Shown piece by piece: positions 60,334 through 64,000 of a stretch of 64,000 nt of DNA. A program made the position numbers and the translations under genes. The notes below the pieces were generated by a model, which searched no databases, had not been told where the DNA came from, and was given only the letters and a program-made list of their open reading frames with translations. The stretch comes from an uncultured Acetatifactor sp. (GTDB lineage: Bacteria > Bacillota > Clostridia > Lachnospirales > Lachnospiraceae). The stretch spans positions 4,538 to 68,537 of the forward strand of contig CAJUFB010000015.1 of NCBI GenBank assembly GCA_910585805.1. The letters are read 5' to 3'. The first letter of the stretch is position 1; each line of letters starts with the position of its first letter.

Positions 60334-61032
60334 ATGGAAATGATGGAAATCATCCTGTTGATTGCAGGAGGGGTGATATTTGTACTAAGCTTTTTTATCC
60401 CTGACAGGAAAGGGGCATCTGAAGGACTGGGGCGTTCTGCGGAGGAGGAAGTCAGGGAGTTGGTCAGACGGGAGGTTGAGTCCCTGAGAGGTCATGTGGA
60501 TGAAGTGGTGGAGGAGTCGATTTCCGATGCAATGGAGAAGGCGGAACGAACGCTGGAGCGGCTGTGCAATGAGAAGATCATGGCGGTCAACGAATACTCC
60601 GATACTGTGCTGAATGAAATCCATAAAAATCATGAAGAGACCGTGTTTCTGTATGACATGCTCAATAACAAGCACACCAGTCTGAAGAATACGGTAGCTG
60701 AAGTGAACGGCAGTGTGAAAGAAGCGGAGGAGATGGTTCGTTCCCTGCAGCAGACAGCGGAAGCAGCGGTTCAGGGAGGCGTAAAGTCTGAGGAGACGAT
60801 TGCGTGGGAACAATTGGAACCTGTATTTCCCGAACCGGAGGAAAAAGAAAAGATGGTAGCCGCCGACCAGGTTTCTGAGGAATGGCCCGGGGAGCATGGG
60901 CAGGATAATAATAACGAAAAGATATTAAGACTTTATAAAAAAGGAAAATCTGCAGTGATGATAGCAAAGGAGCTTGAGATGGGGATTGGTGAGGTAAGGC
61001 TGGTAATTGATCTGTTTCGAAATCAATCCTGA
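60334..61032 (+). CDS. DUF6115-type coiled-coil membrane protein with C-terminal HTH
   Basis: A 232-residue protein: a membrane helix (about residues 4-20), a long coiled coil (about 35-145), a variable acidic region, and a C-terminal helix-turn-helix-like segment (about 195-232: KILRLYKKGKSAVMIAKELE, then MGIGEVRLVIDLF). This arrangement matches DUF6115 and resembles SwrB, which in Bacillus lies at the same place between sigD and rpsB and activates flagellar assembly. Equivalence is inferred from position. Confidence 0.7.
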   Translation: MEMMEIILLIAGGVIFVLSFFIPDRKGASEGLGRSAEEEVRELVRREVESLRGHVDEVVEESISDAMEKAERTLERLCNEKIMAVNEYSDTVLNEIHKNHEETVFLYDMLNNKHTSLKNTVAEVNGSVKEAEEMVRSLQQTAEAAVQGGVKSEETIAWEQLEPVFPEPEEKEKMVAADQVSEEWPGEHGQDNNNEKILRLYKKGKSAVMIAKELEMGIGEVRLVIDLFRNQS

Positions 61033-61069
61033 GGAAATATCCTAATCATTATAAGAATCGAGGAAATAA

Positions 61070-61765
61070 GTGAAACTGAAATATCAAATGCGGGGATTGG
61101 GAATCGGCATCATGGTTACGGCCCTGTTGATGGGAGTGGCGATGGAGAAGGGCATTCCTTTAAGTGATGCGGAGATCAAGGCGAAGGCTCTGGAGTTGGG
61201 AATGGTGGAGAGAGAGAATCTGAAACTGACAGACCTTCAGGAGGAATCCCCGTTGCCAACGGGGGCGAGCTCCGCGGGAGAAGGGGATGTGATTCCGGAT
61301 GGCAGCGGCACGGATGGTTCTGGCGAGTCAGATGTTGATCCGGAAGAAAATGACATAGATATCAGCTCCGGGGCAAATGACCCGGGCAGTGTTCCGGAGA
61401 CGGATGAATCGGTTCAGGCTGGTTCTGCTTCGGAGTCAGGGACTATGACAGAGTCAGGGACGGCGCCGGGAGGGAATGATCCGGAAAACGGCGGTTCAGG
61501 TGTACAGGATGGGGGAGAGATACCTTCCAATGGGGATGAGAGCAGTCGGGCTAAAGATGCGGTAACGGTTACCATCGAATTCGGCGTGACGTCTGCCCAT
61601 GTCAGTGAGCTTCTGGAGGAGGCAGGGCTGGTGGAGGATGCTGCTTCTTTTGATGCTTATCTGTGCAGTAACGGATATTCCAGGAAGATTACTGCCGGTG
61701 TATATGAGATTCAGCCTGGTACCAGTGAGGAAGAGATCATTGAGATAATTACGAAAAACAGATAA
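61070..61765 (+). CDS. Membrane-anchored protein with MltG/YceG-like C-terminal domain
   Basis: A 231-residue protein: N-terminal helix (about residues 7-22), a Gly/Ser/Asp/Glu-rich spacer (about 60-165), and a C-terminal domain (VTIEFGVTSAHVSELLEEAG, then RKITAGVYEIQPGTSEEEII) resembling the YceG-like substrate/LysM-like part of MltG. The catalytic transglycosylase region is absent, so it is not called MltG. GTG 61070 with GAGGAA upstream is the start. It ends the cluster before the rpsB promoter. Confidence 0.6.
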   Translation: MKLKYQMRGLGIGIMVTALLMGVAMEKGIPLSDAEIKAKALELGMVERENLKLTDLQEESPLPTGASSAGEGDVIPDGSGTDGSGESDVDPEENDIDISSGANDPGSVPETDESVQAGSASESGTMTESGTAPGGNDPENGGSGVQDGGEIPSNGDESSRAKDAVTVTIEFGVTSAHVSELLEEAGLVEDAASFDAYLCSNGYSRKITAGVYEIQPGTSEEEIIEIITKNR

Positions 61766-61781
61766 ATTTTTAGAATACCCC

Positions 61782-61810
61782 TTGCAAAGCAGGGGGTATC
61801 GTGCTATAAT
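61782..61810 (+). promoter_or_regulatory. Sigma-A extended -10 promoter for rpsB-tsf
   Basis: TTGCAA (61782-61787), 17 bases, perfect TATAAT (61805-61810) with TGC before it. An 11-pair hairpin, ATACCCCTTGC/GCAGGGGGTAT (61775-61785 and 61789-61799, one G-U), overlaps the -35 and spacer and may end transcription from the flagellar side. Confidence 0.78.
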
Positions 61811-61816
61811 CCAACG

Positions 61817-62065
61817 TGGTGTGGAGCGTTGAAGTTCCAGCCGATTGTCTGATTTGACAAAACACGTATGCCGATTCGGTGATGGTGCCTGGATTGATCC
61901 TGGCTTTCGTCAGTTTTTTGGAGTCCCTCAAACAGATTCGAAGGTTCAAGATGGATAGGGTAGTCGCCGGAGTCAACCGGATAATGACGCGAATCCGGCA
62001 AGTGTTTCAGTCTCCATTCACCGCGGGACTGAACTGTAAGGCCATACGGAAGAAATTAACCAAAC
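61817..62065 (+). promoter_or_regulatory. Structured leader of rpsB
   Basis: About 250 bases from the predicted start to the ribosome-binding site. Stems visible: CCGGAT/ATCCGG (61977-61982 and 61993-61998) and TTCAGTC/GACTGAA (about 62008-62036). The length and structure suggest an S2-autoregulation leader of a kind known for ribosomal protein genes. No match to a specific leader family can be claimed. Confidence 0.5.
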
Positions 62066-62077
62066 GGAGGTATGATC

Positions 62078-62845
62078 ATGAGCGTTATTTCTATGAAACA
62101 GCTGCTTGAAGCAGGTGTCCATTTCGGACATCAGACCAGAAGATGGAACCCCAAGATGGCTCCTTACATCTTCACCGAGAGAAACGGTATCCACATTATC
62201 GACTTGCAGAAGTCTGTAGGAAAGGTGGACGAGGCTTACAGGGCAGTGTCCGAGATTGCTGCACAGGGCGGCACCATTCTCTTCGTGGGAACCAAGAAGC
62301 AGGCACAGGATGCCGTGAAGACCGAGGCAGAGCGCTGCGGTATGTATTACGTAAACGAGAGATGGCTGGGCGGCATGCTCACCAATTTCAAGACCATCCA
62401 GTCCCGTATCGGCAGACTTCATGCAATCGAGAAGATGTCCGAGGACGGAACCTTCGATGTCCTTCCCAAGAAGGAAGTCATCAAGCTGAAGAAAGAGTGG
62501 GAGAAGTTGGAGAAGAACCTGGGCGGTATCAGGAATATGACCAGAGTTCCCGATGCAATCTTCGTAGTAGATCCCAAGAAGGAGAGGATCTGCGTACAGG
62601 AAGCCCACGCACTGGGCATCACTCTGATCGGCATCGGTGATACCAACTGTGATCCCGAGGAGCTTGACTACATCATTCCTGGTAACGATGATGCAATCAG
62701 GGCAGTGAAGCTGATCGTTTCCAAGATGGCAGATGCTGTCATTGAGGCAAACCAGGGCGAAGCTGTATATACCGAAGCCGAGATGGCTGCAGAGAGCGGA
62801 GCGGCTGAAGATATTGAAGAAGTGGCAGAGCGGGAGAATGCGTAA
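62078..62845 (+). CDS. rpsB: 30S ribosomal protein S2
   Basis: A 255-residue S2: SVISMKQLLEAGVHFGHQTR, ERNGIHIIDLQKSV and LNGIGGIRNMTRVPDAIFVV-type segment are all standard, and the acidic tail (AAESGAAEDIEEVAERENA) is common. ATG 62078 is chosen over ATG 62072 since GGAGG (62066-62070) sits 7 bases upstream. It is followed by tsf as in most bacteria. Confidence 0.98.
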   Translation: MSVISMKQLLEAGVHFGHQTRRWNPKMAPYIFTERNGIHIIDLQKSVGKVDEAYRAVSEIAAQGGTILFVGTKKQAQDAVKTEAERCGMYYVNERWLGGMLTNFKTIQSRIGRLHAIEKMSEDGTFDVLPKKEVIKLKKEWEKLEKNLGGIRNMTRVPDAIFVVDPKKERICVQEAHALGITLIGIGDTNCDPEELDYIIPGNDDAIRAVKLIVSKMADAVIEANQGEAVYTEAEMAAESGAAEDIEEVAERENA

Positions 62846-62964
62846 GGCATAGCGTTTTTGTGATGTGTTACAGAAATTATACTCACGGGCAGAAATATTT
62901 GCCAAACGGAATGTATAACAAATGACGTATAATTCCTAATAAGAAAATCAGGAGGATGAGATAA

Positions 62965-63903
62965 ATGGCAGCAGTTACAGCGGCTATGGTCAAGGAATTG
63001 CGTGACCAGACTGGCGCCGGTATGACAGATTGTAAGAAGGCTCTGAGCGAGACCGATGGAAATATGGAAGAGGCCGTGGAGATCCTGCGTAAAAAGGGAC
63101 AGGCCAAGGCAGTGAAGAAGGAGAGCAGGATTGCGGCAGAAGGTATCTGCTGTATCGCTTCCGACGGAGATAAGAAGGCAGCGGTGGTGGAGGTAAATTC
63201 CGAGACGGACTTCGTGGCGAAGAACGAGACTTTCCAGGAGTTCGTAAAGGCTGTTGCAGCACAGGCAGTCCATTCTACTGCTGACAGTGTGGACGCACTG
63301 CTGGAGGAGAAATGGAATGAAGATGCTTCCAAGACTGTGAAGGAAGTGTTGGTTGATAAGATTGCCGTGATCGGTGAGAAGCTGAGCATCAGAAGATTCG
63401 AGCGAGTAGAGGCTTCTGAGGGTTGTGTTGCGACTTATGTACACGGCGGAGGACGTATCGGCGTTATCGTTGAAGCGAAGACAAATGTTGTGAATGATGC
63501 TGTGAAAGAGGCCTTGACAAATCTGGCGATGCAGATTGCTGCATTGAGTCCAAAGTACGTAGCTACAGCTGATGTGTCTGAAGAGTATAAGGCGCATGAG
63601 CGTGAGATCATTGCAGCACAGATCGAGCAGGATCCCAAGATGGCTGGAAAGCCTGAGAAGGTGATCGAGGGTGCCATCAACGGCCGTCTGAATAAGGAAT
63701 TGAAGGAAGTATGCCTGTTAGAGCAGGTGTATGTAAAGGCCGAGGACGGGAAGCAGACCGTTGCGCAGTATATTGCACAGGTTGGCAAGGAGAATGGCGC
63801 AGAACTTAGCATCAGCGGATTTGTACGCTTTGAGACAGGGGAAGGCCTGGAGAAGAAGCAGGAAGATTTTGCGGCTGAGGTGGCTGCGCAGATGGGCATG
63901 TAA
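62965..63903 (+). CDS. tsf: Translation elongation factor Ts
   Basis: A 312-residue EF-Ts, the nucleotide exchange factor for EF-Tu. The UBA-like N-terminus (VKELRDQTGAGMTDCKKALS) and SETDFVAKNETF are diagnostic. The core subdomains and the C-terminal module are complete. AGGAGGATG precedes the ATG. The 119-base gap after rpsB has TATACT near 62878 but no convincing -35. Confidence 0.98.
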   Translation: MAAVTAAMVKELRDQTGAGMTDCKKALSETDGNMEEAVEILRKKGQAKAVKKESRIAAEGICCIASDGDKKAAVVEVNSETDFVAKNETFQEFVKAVAAQAVHSTADSVDALLEEKWNEDASKTVKEVLVDKIAVIGEKLSIRRFERVEASEGCVATYVHGGGRIGVIVEAKTNVVNDAVKEALTNLAMQIAALSPKYVATADVSEEYKAHEREIIAAQIEQDPKMAGKPEKVIEGAINGRLNKELKEVCLLEQVYVKAEDGKQTVAQYIAQVGKENGAELSISGFVRFETGEGLEKKQEDFAAEVAAQMGM

Positions 63904-63940
63904 GCGAAGTTTTCATATCAGCACAGCGTAAAAAAATATG

Positions 63941-63999
63941 AGGCTCTGAAAGCCTTGTAATCACACATCTTTAAGTGGTTGCGGAGGATTTCAGGGCCT
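63941..63999 (+). terminator. Inverted repeat after tsf, cut by window end
   Basis: AGGCTCTGAAA (63941-63951) pairs with TTTCAGGGCCT (63989-63999) over 11 positions with one G-U, with a 37-base loop. The window ends at the next base, so a T run cannot be seen. Confidence 0.4.
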
Positions 64000-64000
64000 T

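Noticed and set aside
1..64000. CRISPR arrays, insertion-sequence transposases, prophage genes, replication origin
   Set aside because: No spaced direct-repeat arrays, no transposase or integrase motifs and no DnaA-box cluster were recognised.

Overview
The window is one continuous stretch of a low-to-mid GC Firmicute chromosome, most likely a motile member of the Lachnospiraceae (Clostridia). This is inferred from PolC, CodY, FliY in place of FliN, a TIGR04086-type membrane protein, FapA/DUF342 and DUF6115 flagellar-operon proteins, and sigma-A type promoters with 17-bp spacers. The gene order topA-codY-flgB...fliA-rpsB-tsf matches the Bacillus subtilis fla/che neighbourhood. No plasmid, phage, CRISPR or insertion-sequence genes are visible.

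Region 1-9.8 kb is accessory or housekeeping. It holds the tail of a GH78-like alpha-L-rhamnosidase, an unrecognised large protein interrupted by a 10-residue tandem repeat, TcdA (tRNA t6A cyclisation), a LytTR regulator paired with a LiaF-like membrane protein, an N-acetylmuramoyl-L-alanine amidase preceded by a terminator-like hairpin that contains its ribosome-binding site, and a pstSCAB phosphate transporter. Region 9.8-18.2 kb has a CorC/HlyC-type membrane protein (minus strand, the only minus-strand gene called), a small TIGR04086-type protein, a solute-binding-protein relic, a hemerythrin-receiver fusion, a PilT-like ATPase with an altered Walker A, ComM and DprA. Region 18.3-28.4 kb carries ispG, an enlarged polC, tRNA-Glu(CUC), topA and codY.

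Region 29.0-61.8 kb is a large, tightly packed flagellar/chemotaxis cluster: flgB, flgC, fliE-fliJ, motE/ylxF, fliK, flgD, a TIGR02530-type gene, flgE, flbD, motA, motB, fliL, fliM, fliY, cheY, fliO-fliR, flhB, flhA, flhF, flhG, a PilZ brake gene, cheC, cheD, a small membrane protein, fliA, fapA and three poorly known genes. It encodes the rod, MS ring, C ring, export gate and ATPase, hook, stator, motor signal handling and the late-gene sigma factor. Filament genes and cheA/cheW/cheR/cheB are not in the window. rpsB and tsf follow from a strong promoter with a long structured leader.

The most interesting non-coding signals are three copies of a roughly 100-bp palindromic element with terminal inverted repeats (one overlaps a stop codon and lies just before fliA), a structured codY-flgB intergenic region with several long inverted repeats, hairpins inside the flagellar operon, and the rpsB leader. 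The most interesting protein features are in-frame insertions: the decapeptide repeat in the unknown enzyme, a Gly-rich segment in PolC, a His-rich loop in FlgC and a Met-rich linker in FliY. All domain assignments come from reading motifs; no database search was possible.
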